This document shows, piece by piece, positions 15,548 to 22,448 of a stretch of DNA of 27,879 nucleotides. This DNA comes from a bacterium. Its GTDB lineage: Bacteria > UBP18 > UBA7526. The notes beneath the pieces were generated by a model. The model was not told where the DNA came from. It ran no database searches and worked only from the letters and a program-made list of their open reading frames with translations. The DNA lies in the NCBI GenBank assembly GCA_030619985.1, contig JAUXAI010000009.1:1-27879 (forward strand), written 5' to 3'. The position numbers and the translations under genes were made by a program. Position 1 is the first letter of the stretch; each line of letters starts with the position of its first letter.

Positions 15548-15550
15548 ATA

Positions 15551-15583
15551 AAACCGTAAACGGTACACGGTAAACGGTTAACC
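15551..15583. repeat. Short-word tract (CGTAAACGG)
   Basis: Words CGTAAACGGTACACGGTAAACGG abut the ATG of the next gene, leaving no recognisable Shine-Dalgarno. Same word family as 4597-4670. Confidence 0.55.
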
Positions 15584-17158
15584 ATGCAAAAAATTGATTG
15601 TTTATTCATAAATACCCCCAAGATGAATAGTTACTATAGGCCCTTGGGGGATTTTATTTTGGATACCTATATGCCCATGGGCTTATTGGCCATGGCCGGT
15701 TCATTGACTAAAAAAGGTTTTTCTTCTAAGATTATCCACTTAGGAGTGGAATGGATCCTAAACCACGATTTCTCTATTCTGAATTACCTCAAAGGTAGGA
15801 AAGTTAAAGTAATTGCCATTCCTCTTCACTGGCACCATCAGTCCTATGATTCCATTGAACTGGCCAGAAAGATAAAGAAGGTCTATTCTAAGGCCTATAT
15901 CGTCTTAGGAGGTTATACCGCCAGTTACTTTGATGAGGAAATTCTAAGAAGATTTGAATTCATCGATGGGATTATAAGGGGAGATGGAGAGAAACCTATT
16001 CTTTCTCTGGTAAGAGCCATCATTAAGAAGAGAGCTCTATCGAGGGTTCCTAACTTAACCTGGAGAAAAGGGAGCAAAATCCTTAAAAACAAACTTTCTT
16101 ACATTGCTACCCAGGAAGACTTGGATGAACTATCCTTCACCAATTTTAAACTCTTGAAGAATTATCAGACTTATATCAGATATGTTGGTTTCCTACCCTT
16201 CTTTGCCAAAAATTTTTCCAAAGAGGCCAACTACTTGATGTTCTCCTACCGCAGCCCCACCTTTCCTCTCTTTACTGGTCGGGGGTGTTTGGCCAACTGC
16301 ACCTACTGTGGAGGAGGAAGAGAAGCTCAGGAATATATTAATGGAAGGGGGGAGCCCGTCTTCAGATCTCAAGAAAAAGTCTTAGAGTCTATAAAAGAGG
16401 CTAAGGAGTATGGGTACGAGACGGTTCTCATGGACTTCCATCCCTCTCCACAAAGTGACGATTATTATATAAAACTTTTCCAGATGATTAGAAAAGAGAG
16501 GATATATATGGAGTGCCTCTTCGGTTGTTTTTCTTTGCCCAGTAAAGAATTTGCGGAAGAGTTTCACAAGACCTTTCCGGGCAGAAGATCAGCCATCTGG
16601 CTCTCCCCAGAAAGCGGAGTAGAGATGGTGAGAAAGAAGATAAGAGGGTTCTTCTATACCAACGGTCAGATTATGGAGGCCTTAGAGAATCTTAATAGGT
16701 TGTATATCATTACCGAACTCTATTTTACCTTTGGCTTTCCCTTTGAGAAAGAAGAGGATGTCTTGAAGACCAAGAGATTTGCTTTCTATTTGAAAAAGAG
16801 ATTTAAATCTATCTGGGCCATCAGGGCCTATCCCCTAGAGATGGAGCCCGCCTCTCCCTGGCAAAGAGACCCAGAAAAGTTTGGGGTAGTATCAAATAGA
16901 AAGAGTTTTATCGACTTCTATAAGGCAAATAGCCAGGAGAATCCAGAGGTTCTGAATAGTCTGGGCTATTATATCCCGGGTTTCTTTAAAAAAGGTGCTT
17001 CTAACTTTGAAACTTTTGAGAAGAAAATGCAAGAATTAAAGTGCCGGCACTTCTGCCTCATCCATCCCAATGCCCGAAAATCAGGTCCTCCCTGGCTGGG
17101 AAGACTCATGTGCCGGGGAATGAGCCTCTATCAAAAACTGAGAAGAAAAAAGACTTGA
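15584..17158 (+). CDS. Radical SAM enzyme with B12-binding-like domain (type 3, divergent)
   Basis: A 524-residue radical SAM protein distinct from the other four. N-terminal B12-binding-like domain with PMGLLAMAGSLTKKG, an unusual LHWHHQSYDS at ~81-90 where most relatives have a hydrophobic-Ser/Thr loop, and YIVLGGYTASYFDEE. Cluster cysteines are Cys235/239/242 in GRGCLANCTYC. The C-terminal part is long, with a further Cys motif (CRHFCLIHP at ~485). No paralogue in the window. The start codon lacks a clear ribosome site, so translation may depend on structure or coupling. Function unknown. Confidence 0.75.
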   Translation: MQKIDCLFINTPKMNSYYRPLGDFILDTYMPMGLLAMAGSLTKKGFSSKIIHLGVEWILNHDFSILNYLKGRKVKVIAIPLHWHHQSYDSIELARKIKKVYSKAYIVLGGYTASYFDEEILRRFEFIDGIIRGDGEKPILSLVRAIIKKRALSRVPNLTWRKGSKILKNKLSYIATQEDLDELSFTNFKLLKNYQTYIRYVGFLPFFAKNFSKEANYLMFSYRSPTFPLFTGRGCLANCTYCGGGREAQEYINGRGEPVFRSQEKVLESIKEAKEYGYETVLMDFHPSPQSDDYYIKLFQMIRKERIYMECLFGCFSLPSKEFAEEFHKTFPGRRSAIWLSPESGVEMVRKKIRGFFYTNGQIMEALENLNRLYIITELYFTFGFPFEKEEDVLKTKRFAFYLKKRFKSIWAIRAYPLEMEPASPWQRDPEKFGVVSNRKSFIDFYKANSQENPEVLNSLGYYIPGFFKKGASNFETFEKKMQELKCRHFCLIHPNARKSGPPWLGRLMCRGMSLYQKLRRKKT

Positions 17159-17183
17159 CTTTTATTTTTTTCTTTGATATAGT
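17155..17183 (+). promoter_or_regulatory. Near-consensus promoter of the PadR gene
   Basis: TTGACT (17155-17160), 17 bases, TATAGT (17178-17183). The -35 overlaps the last codons of the upstream radical SAM gene (whose stop is at 17156-17158). The -10 overlaps an ATAGTTT half-site. Confidence 0.7.
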
Positions 17184-17191
17184 TTAATTAA

Positions 17192-17211
17192 AATAGTTTG
17201 GATAAACTATT
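17192..17211. promoter_or_regulatory. PadR operator (8-4-8 palindrome)
   Basis: AATAGTTTGGATAAACTATT is a perfect inverted repeat of 8 bases with a 4-base spacer, at the expected transcription start and before the ribosome site. A third half-site, ATAGTTT, is at 17179-17185. The position fits autorepression by the PadR protein encoded directly downstream. Confidence 0.6.
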
Positions 17212-17223
17212 AAGAGGAGAGAT

Positions 17224-17751
17224 ATGGAGAAGGAACTCATTCTTCTCGGCCTTCTGAAAGAAGGGCCAAGGCATGGCTATGAATTAAAGAGAATTGTAGA
17301 TGAAAAGATATCCACCTTTGCCCCGATCAGTGCTGGTTCCATCTATTATACTTTAAAAGGATTAGAAAAGGGTGGTCTGGTGAGCATGACCAGGAAGAGA
17401 AGGGGCAAGTATCCAGAGAAGGAGGTCTATAGAATAACGAAAAAGGGTGAGGAGAAATTTAAGGAGTTACTTAAAAAGACCTGCTTCAATATCAAGAGGC
17501 TTTATCGGAGCATGGATATCGTTCTGTACTTTATGAATTATCTCAAGCCAGAAGAAGTGATTAGGGGGCTAAGAAATAGGATTGGCCAGATCAAAGGAAT
17601 AAAAGAGGAAACCAAAGGGATCTATGCGAAGATAAGGAGGGAGAAATATCCTTATTATATCCAGGCCATTGCCCAGAGGAATATAAGATTTATGGATGAA
17701 GAGATAGAATGGATGGAGGAATTCATTCGTAAAATAAAAGTTAATTTGTAG
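17224..17751 (+). CDS. PadR-family transcriptional regulator
   Basis: A 175-residue winged-helix protein. The PadR signature is clear: LILLGLLKEGPRHGYELKRIVDEK (residues ~5-28), then ISAGSIYYTLKGLEKGGLVSM and the wing KYPEKEVYRITKKGEEKF. The C-terminal ~90 residues form the helical dimerisation domain (PF10400-like). PadR proteins repress detoxification or export genes and are released by small ligands such as phenolics. Promoter and palindromic operator directly upstream suggest autoregulation. Half-sites near 903-924 hint at a wider regulon within the cluster. RBS AGAGGAG. Confidence 0.85.
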   Translation: MEKELILLGLLKEGPRHGYELKRIVDEKISTFAPISAGSIYYTLKGLEKGGLVSMTRKRRGKYPEKEVYRITKKGEEKFKELLKKTCFNIKRLYRSMDIVLYFMNYLKPEEVIRGLRNRIGQIKGIKEETKGIYAKIRREKYPYYIQAIAQRNIRFMDEEIEWMEEFIRKIKVNL

Positions 17752-17965
17752 TTTACAGTAACCAGCGAACAGTAACCAGTATGATTAAATCCGAAATCTG
17801 CAATAACCAATAACCAAGAAACAAACATCAAACAATAATCAATAACCAATCATCAATAATCAAACTGTTTGGATATTGGAATTTGTTTGGTTATTGTATC
17901 TTGTGTCTTGGTGTTTAAACATTAGAATTTAGGAACTGTTAACTGTAAACTGGTTACTTTCTGTA
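17749..17965. repeat. Gap with large imperfect inverted repeat of short words
   Basis: The 225-base gap has no gene. Its left half is made of TAACCAG, CAATAACCAA and ATCAA words, and its right half of their complements: TTGGTTATTG at 17887-17896 pairs exactly with CAATAACCAA at 17801-17810, and CTGGTTA near 17951 pairs with TAACCAG at the start. A long transcript hairpin with CAAACTGTTTG near the centre (17861-17871) is possible. Confidence 0.55.
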
Positions 17966-17976
17966 AGGAGGCAGAT

Positions 17977-19512
17977 ATGCGTGTTTTTCTAATTGATCCG
18001 CCACATAAGATCTGGAGTGAGATGAGAGGTTGGGTACCGGCTCCAGCCTTGACCGCTTTGGGGGCCTATCTGGAGAAGGATTTCGACATTCGGGTTCTGG
18101 ACTGTTCAGTAATGGAGCATCCCTGGAGAGACTTAGAAGAGGCAGTAAAAGAAGAGAAGCCAGAGGTAGTGGGAATCACTACCATCGCCCTTATGTTCTA
18201 TTATGATACTCTGGATGCGGCAAAACTCATAAAGATGGTTTCTCCTAAGACAAAAGTGATAGTTGGTGGTCCCGATCCCTCTCTAATCCCAGAGGAATTC
18301 CTGAGGGATGCTAAAGGGAATATTGACTTCATTGTGGTGGGAGAGGGGGAGATTACTGCCTACGAGTTATTAAAAGCCATAGAGAGAAAGGAAAAGGACT
18401 TTTCTAAGATAGAGGGATTGGCCTATCTAAAGAATGGTAAGTATGTCTATACCGGAGATCGGGAATTCATCAAGGATTTAGATATCCTCCCCATGCCCGC
18501 CTATCATCTCCTTCCCATGGATAATCCCATGTATGGCATCCCAGCCTTCATGCCCCCCCATACGGTAACTATTTGCACTAGCCGGGGCTGTCCTTATAGA
18601 TGCACCTTCTGTTCCCAGACCGTGATGTGGAGGCATACCTGGAGGGGAAGGAGCGCTAAGAAAGTAGTGGATGAGATCGAACTATTGGTTACAAAGTATA
18701 AGAAAAGGGCGATTCTAGTAGGGGATAACGACTTTTTAATAAATAGGAAGCGAAATATCGAGTTCTGTGATGAGATGGAGAGGAGAAGGATAAGGATAGA
18801 CCATATCTGGGTTCAGGCAAATCCGGCCCACATTATAAGAGATAAAAATCTTCTCCCTCGCTTTAAGAAGGTTGGGATCTTCATGACCTTACTGGGGACA
18901 GAGTCTGCCACCCAGAAGATCGTGGATAAGTATCACAAGCCCATGGGCGTGGAACAGAATATCGAGGCCTTCAAACTACTGAGGAAGAATAAGATATTGG
19001 TCTTAGCAAGCATGATGATTGGTGGGGAGCATGAGACTATGGAGACTATAAACGCAATGGCTAAATTGGGCAGAAAGTATGGGGATTTCCCTACCTGGGC
19101 CCATGCCACCCCCTTTCCTGGAACACCTTATTATGAGGAATGTAAGAGAAAAGGTTTGATTGAGGTGACAGATTATAGGAAGTATGACTGGGCCAGTGCC
19201 ATCACCCCTTCCCGGACCCTCTCTCGAGAGGAATTGGAGAAGTTACGCATCGGTTTATTCCAGAGGGTCTATGGCCTCAGACTTTTTGTCAAGGCCTTCT
19301 TCTACCCTAATCCCGACGTGCGTAGATACCAGAGATTCGCTGTTAACGAATGGCTGGCAAGACAGATCTTCAAGAGACCCTGGGTGGCACCAAATTATCA
19401 GACCTTTGAGGATTATATGAAAGGACACGAAACAACACCCCATACCACTCCGACTTTAAGTCGGAGGCTACGGGGCAGGCGAAATAGCACGAAACAAAAG
19501 AATGCAAAATAA
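17977..19512 (+). CDS. BchE-like radical SAM enzyme (type 2, copy B)
   Basis: A 511-residue paralogue of the gene at 11693. B12-binding-like N-terminal domain (MRVFLIDPPHKIW; VIVGGPDPSLIPEE; VGEGEITAYELLKA); cluster cysteines Cys205/209/212 in SRGCPYRCTFC; then GDNDFLINRKRNIEFCDEM, MMIGGEHETMETINAM and TPFPGTPYYEECKRKG. No DxHxxG motif. BchE inserts an oxygen from water into Mg-protoporphyrin ester without O2, and other relatives methylate or rearrange; the reaction here is unknown. Strong AAGGAGG ribosome site. The last ~30 residues (from about GHETTPHTT) are encoded by a word tract with a GC hairpin and look like an accretion. Confidence 0.8.
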   Translation: MRVFLIDPPHKIWSEMRGWVPAPALTALGAYLEKDFDIRVLDCSVMEHPWRDLEEAVKEEKPEVVGITTIALMFYYDTLDAAKLIKMVSPKTKVIVGGPDPSLIPEEFLRDAKGNIDFIVVGEGEITAYELLKAIERKEKDFSKIEGLAYLKNGKYVYTGDREFIKDLDILPMPAYHLLPMDNPMYGIPAFMPPHTVTICTSRGCPYRCTFCSQTVMWRHTWRGRSAKKVVDEIELLVTKYKKRAILVGDNDFLINRKRNIEFCDEMERRRIRIDHIWVQANPAHIIRDKNLLPRFKKVGIFMTLLGTESATQKIVDKYHKPMGVEQNIEAFKLLRKNKILVLASMMIGGEHETMETINAMAKLGRKYGDFPTWAHATPFPGTPYYEECKRKGLIEVTDYRKYDWASAITPSRTLSREELEKLRIGLFQRVYGLRLFVKAFFYPNPDVRRYQRFAVNEWLARQIFKRPWVAPNYQTFEDYMKGHETTPHTTPTLSRRLRGRRNSTKQKNAK

Positions 19513-19606
19513 CACACGAAACAACACGAATAAAGAACGTAAAGGTTTTATTTTCCTATCTGTGATCTGTGCTGATCTGTAAATATCTGTGGAAATCTGT
19601 GTTGTA
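19424..19606. repeat. Word tract (CACGAAACAACACG, then ATCTGTG words) with embedded hairpin
   Basis: CACGAAACAACACC words start inside the radical SAM gene, are interrupted by the hairpin CTCCGACTTTAAGTCGGAG (19448-19466; outer CCCC/GGGG at 19438-19441 and 19472-19475), resume through the TAA stop at 19510-19512, and change to ATCTGTG words (19558-19602) that run into AGGAGGT. Confidence 0.65.
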
Positions 19607-19620
19607 GGAGGTCTAACGGG

Positions 19621-20361
19621 ATGAAAATCTTAGGAATATGCGGGACGCATAAGAGGCAAGATCAGGAATCTTCCAGCGAATGGCTATTGAAAGAGGCCCT
19701 GAAGGCCGCCGAGAAGAAGGGAGCAGAGACAAAGTCCATTAGACTCATCAATTATAAAATTACCCCTTGTTTTGCCTGCAATAAATGCCGGATTGGGGAG
19801 AAGTGCCCTCTATTGGAAGACCCTAATGATGATGTCAAGAAGATCTTTGATATGATTGATGAGGCGGATGCTCTTATCTTCTCCTCTCCTACCTATGCCT
19901 ACCAGCAGCCAGCGGTCACCTTAAGCCTCTTCCATAGGGTTATCCCCCTACATGAGATTGAGCGTTCAAAGGAATGGGGACTGGATATTCGGGCCTATAA
20001 GTGCAATCCCTTCCATGGGAAGCCAGTGGGGAATATGGCGGTCGGTGCTGGATTGGGAATGGAGGGAGCTCTCTACTATCTCTTCCATGTCTTGAAGGCT
20101 TTGGGTGCTACTTCTGTCATCTGTGTGGGAATAAGTCTATTAGAGGCAGAGACCAAGAACCTTTTTGCTGCCGCCCCCATGGACCCGGCGATAAAGAAAC
20201 TGTTGGAGATGCCGGGAACGAAGTTAGAAGAAAATGAGTGTGCCATTGAACTCGCCCGGGCAGTGGGCAAGAGAGTGGTGGATGTCTATCATTCAGAGGT
20301 CTTCCAATCGCTCAAAGACGTCTTAAATATTAGGCAATTAGTTGATAAGTTGATCAGTTAA
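19621..20361 (+). CDS. Iron-sulfur flavoprotein (Isf-type NADPH-dependent FMN reductase family)
   Basis: A 246-residue flavodoxin-fold protein. N-terminal ILGICGTHKRQDQESSSEWLL (FMN phosphate loop), then the compact cysteine motif CX2CX2CX5C at Cys50/53/56/62, typical of the 4Fe-4S cluster of archaeal and bacterial iron-sulfur flavoproteins, then ADALIFSSPTYAYQQPAV (residues ~84-101) and GLGMEGALYYLFHVLKALGA (~142-161). It probably moves electrons between ferredoxin and a pathway enzyme, or reduces a small molecule. RBS TAGGAGGT. The last codons and the TAA stop belong to a TTGATAAGTTGAT/AACAAG word tract. Confidence 0.8.
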   Translation: MKILGICGTHKRQDQESSSEWLLKEALKAAEKKGAETKSIRLINYKITPCFACNKCRIGEKCPLLEDPNDDVKKIFDMIDEADALIFSSPTYAYQQPAVTLSLFHRVIPLHEIERSKEWGLDIRAYKCNPFHGKPVGNMAVGAGLGMEGALYYLFHVLKALGATSVICVGISLLEAETKNLFAAAPMDPAIKKLLEMPGTKLEENECAIELARAVGKRVVDVYHSEVFQSLKDVLNIRQLVDKLIS

Positions 20362-20438
20362 CAAGTCAGCAAGAAAACATTCAGTCACGGTTTTCCTTAT
20401 TAACTTGTAACTTGTCAACTTGTATACTTGTTAACTGT
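20338..20438. repeat. Word tract with 11-base inverted repeat (AACTTGT words)
   Basis: CAGTTAACAAG (20355-20365), which contains the stop of the upstream gene, pairs exactly with CTTGTTAACTG (20427-20437). Between them are AACTTGTAACTTGTCAACTTGT words. The tract starts inside the last eight codons of the iron-sulfur flavoprotein. Confidence 0.6.
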
Positions 20439-20462
20439 TTCTTTAATTACAGGAGGTGGGAA

Positions 20463-20717
20463 GTGGATTGGGACAAGAAGGCTTATGAGAACTTTAAGAA
20501 GTTGATTGATCAGGCGCCGGTCTTTTCGAGAAGGACGGCAGAGAGGCTGGTCTCTCAGAAGGCAGAGGAGAATGCTAAGGCCAGGGGTTCAGAGAGAATT
20601 GAGAAGGAGGATATGATAAAGGCCTTTCTGAGCGAGACCCCGGGCCCCTTCAAAAGACGGATGTTTGCTGATATGGAGAGATTCGGCATCGATTACAAGA
20701 AATACCAAGAGAAGTAA
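20463..20717 (+). CDS. Stand-alone PCP_red-domain protein
   Basis: An 84-residue cytoplasmic protein that is essentially one PCP_red domain (PF08369), the small C-terminal domain of light-independent protochlorophyllide reductase subunit ChlB/BchB. Seen: WDKKAYENFKKLIDQAPVFSR, AERLVSQKAEENAKARG, IEKEDMIKAF and a closing GIDYKKYQEK. The start is GTG at 20463, set by AGGAGG at 20451-20456; the open frame extends further upstream but lies in the repeat tract. A second, divergent copy is fused to the U32 protein at 22449 and ends GIDITKFRD. The domain also occurs outside photosynthetic bacteria and its role there is unknown. The next gene starts one base after its stop. Confidence 0.75.
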   Translation: MDWDKKAYENFKKLIDQAPVFSRRTAERLVSQKAEENAKARGSERIEKEDMIKAFLSETPGPFKRRMFADMERFGIDYKKYQEK

Positions 20718-20718
20718 T

Positions 20719-21918
20719 ATGGAGAAAAAACCAAGGATTGGGATTGTTGGCGGGGGACTGAACGGATTGTCGGCTGCCTATTTCTTGAAGAAAGAAGGGA
20801 TAGAGGCTACGGTCTATGAGAAATCTTCCGAGGTGGGAGGAAAGTTAGCTCGGGTGATGGTAGATGGCGTCTCCATCGATACCGGTGCTTTACTCTATTC
20901 CAGAGAACTCAATCCCAATTTCGATGTTCTAATAAATGAATTAGGAATAGAGTGCGAGAGGAGATATCTGAATACCTTTGCTCTTCAAATCGAGGATAAG
21001 ATTACTGCCTTGAATCCCTTGGCCTTGGCAAAGTCGAGACTCTTCTCCTTTGGAGAATTCCTGAAATGGAGGAAGGTGAAGAAATTCATCAATTCCTTAA
21101 GTTTTGATTTGGATGAGGTGGATGAAAGAATAAACAAGTTACATCAGATCTCTTTAGAGAAATACTTAAGGGACGTTGGTTTCCGGCAGGAACTCATCGA
21201 CTCCTTCTTCCGGGCCTTCTGCTCCTTTGCCTATGTAGATGGGGCAAAGGATTTGGCCGCAGACTTCGGTTTATTTCTCTTGGCCTTCCCCTTGAAGACT
21301 ATCATGACCCCGGTAAAGGGGATGAGCGAGGTAGCTCTGGAACTTAAGAGGAGATTGGGCGATAGTGTAAGACTGAATACCAGAGTAGTTAATATATCCC
21401 AGAACCCGGATAAGACTTTCGCAATAAAAATAGAGAAGAATGGTCAGATCTCTGAAGAGACCTTTGACTACTGCATCTTAGCAACAGGAAGAAGAAATTT
21501 TAAGAGCATCTTCCCAGAAGTTGACTTTGAGATAGAGGTTACCAGGGCCCGGGGAGTGATTCTGGAATCGGATTGCCCAACCTATAAGAAATATAATGTA
21601 CTCATCATCTCGAAGTATAAGAATGAACACGGTGTCCAAGGAGGAAAGATTAAGCACCTGCCGAATGGAAGGAGTTTCTATGGCATGATGCTCTATCGAC
21701 CGGATGCTGACTTGGGGAAAGTATTCGGGAAGCACAAAGTCCATCACAGGTTCGGCTGGTCACCGGCCATGGCCTGGATGTCCCCGGGATGTAGGATACC
21801 AGATGTCAAGACTAACATTCCCAACTGCTTTGTCATCGGTGACTTCGACCGCTATCCTGGCGTCGAGCCCTGCATCTTCACCGCCCAGAAAGTAGTGAAG
21901 AGCATAAAGGAGGTATAG
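20719..21918 (+). CDS. FAD-dependent amine-oxidase/protoporphyrinogen-oxidase-like protein
   Basis: A 400-residue flavoprotein. N-terminal FAD site RIGIVGGGLNGLSAAYFLKKEG (6-27) followed by VYEKSSEVGGKLA; ALLYSRELNP region; FDYCILATGRRNF near 260; and a C-terminal FVIGDFDRYPGVEP motif contacting FAD. The pattern fits the HemY/protoporphyrinogen oxidase and amine oxidase superfamily, different from the CrtI pair. I start at the ATG at 20719, one base after the PCP_red stop, rather than at an upstream in-frame codon inside that gene. Coupled with the PCP_red protein and followed by a flavodoxin four bases on, suggesting one redox unit. Substrate unknown. Confidence 0.75.
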   Translation: MEKKPRIGIVGGGLNGLSAAYFLKKEGIEATVYEKSSEVGGKLARVMVDGVSIDTGALLYSRELNPNFDVLINELGIECERRYLNTFALQIEDKITALNPLALAKSRLFSFGEFLKWRKVKKFINSLSFDLDEVDERINKLHQISLEKYLRDVGFRQELIDSFFRAFCSFAYVDGAKDLAADFGLFLLAFPLKTIMTPVKGMSEVALELKRRLGDSVRLNTRVVNISQNPDKTFAIKIEKNGQISEETFDYCILATGRRNFKSIFPEVDFEIEVTRARGVILESDCPTYKKYNVLIISKYKNEHGVQGGKIKHLPNGRSFYGMMLYRPDADLGKVFGKHKVHHRFGWSPAMAWMSPGCRIPDVKTNIPNCFVIGDFDRYPGVEPCIFTAQKVVKSIKEV

Positions 21919-21922
21919 AATA

Positions 21923-22408
21923 ATGAAGATTTTGATTGTTTATTATTCCAAGACGAGGAAGACGAAGGAGATTGCCCATACTATGGCCAATGAACTGGCT
22001 GACGGGAATGAAGTGAAATTAAGAAGGATAAAGATGAAAGGTGAAAGAAACCTTCTGGCCACTTATCTTTTAGATACCAAGAAGGCAATAAGAAGAGAAA
22101 AACCGGAGATTGAGGTGATCGACTTTGACCATAGGAAGTATGACCTCATCCTCTTGGGAACGCCGGTATGGTCTGCTAATCCTGCTCCAGCAATAAATAC
22201 CTATCTTGATAGGAGCGACTTCAGAGATAAAAAGGTAGCCCTTTTTGTTACCCTGCGTCTGATGGGGGGAGAGAAGGTAGTGAAACTTTTAACTGAAGAG
22301 ATAGAAAAGAGAGGTGGTAAGGTCACTAATTCTGTAATCATCAAGACCGGTCTCTTCCATGAGAAAAGAATGATAGAAGAAGCAAAGACATTCGCGAGTA
22401 AACTTTGA
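21923..22408 (+). CDS. Flavodoxin-family protein
   Basis: A 161-residue single flavodoxin domain. The N-terminal ILIVYYSKTRKTKEIAHTMA is in the place of the usual FMN phosphate loop, with T-R-K-T instead of T-G-N-T. LILLGTPVWSANPAPAINTYL supplies the second FMN loop, and LFVTLRLMGGEKVVKLLTEEIEKRGG the third. No Fe-S motif. The altered first loop may change flavin binding or redox potential. RBS GGAGGT overlaps the end of the FAD gene, so the two are coupled. Likely the electron donor for the neighbouring FAD or U32 enzymes (inference). Confidence 0.8.
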   Translation: MKILIVYYSKTRKTKEIAHTMANELADGNEVKLRRIKMKGERNLLATYLLDTKKAIRREKPEIEVIDFDHRKYDLILLGTPVWSANPAPAINTYLDRSDFRDKKVALFVTLRLMGGEKVVKLLTEEIEKRGGKVTNSVIIKTGLFHEKRMIEEAKTFASKL

Positions 22409-22448
22409 TTACGGGGCGCTAATCTGTGCCTAAAGGAGGTAAAGTAAA

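Noticed and set aside
17749-17965. CRISPR array
   Set aside because: The repeats are short, degenerate and unevenly spaced with no unique spacers, and no cas gene is present.
20412-20462. Longer N-terminus for the PCP_red protein
   Set aside because: The extra codons fall in the repeat tract and across the ribosome site; GTG at 20463 has a well-placed AGGAGG.
20665-20718. Longer N-terminus for the FAD protein
   Set aside because: It would overlap the PCP_red coding sequence, and the FAD motif begins right after the ATG at 20719.
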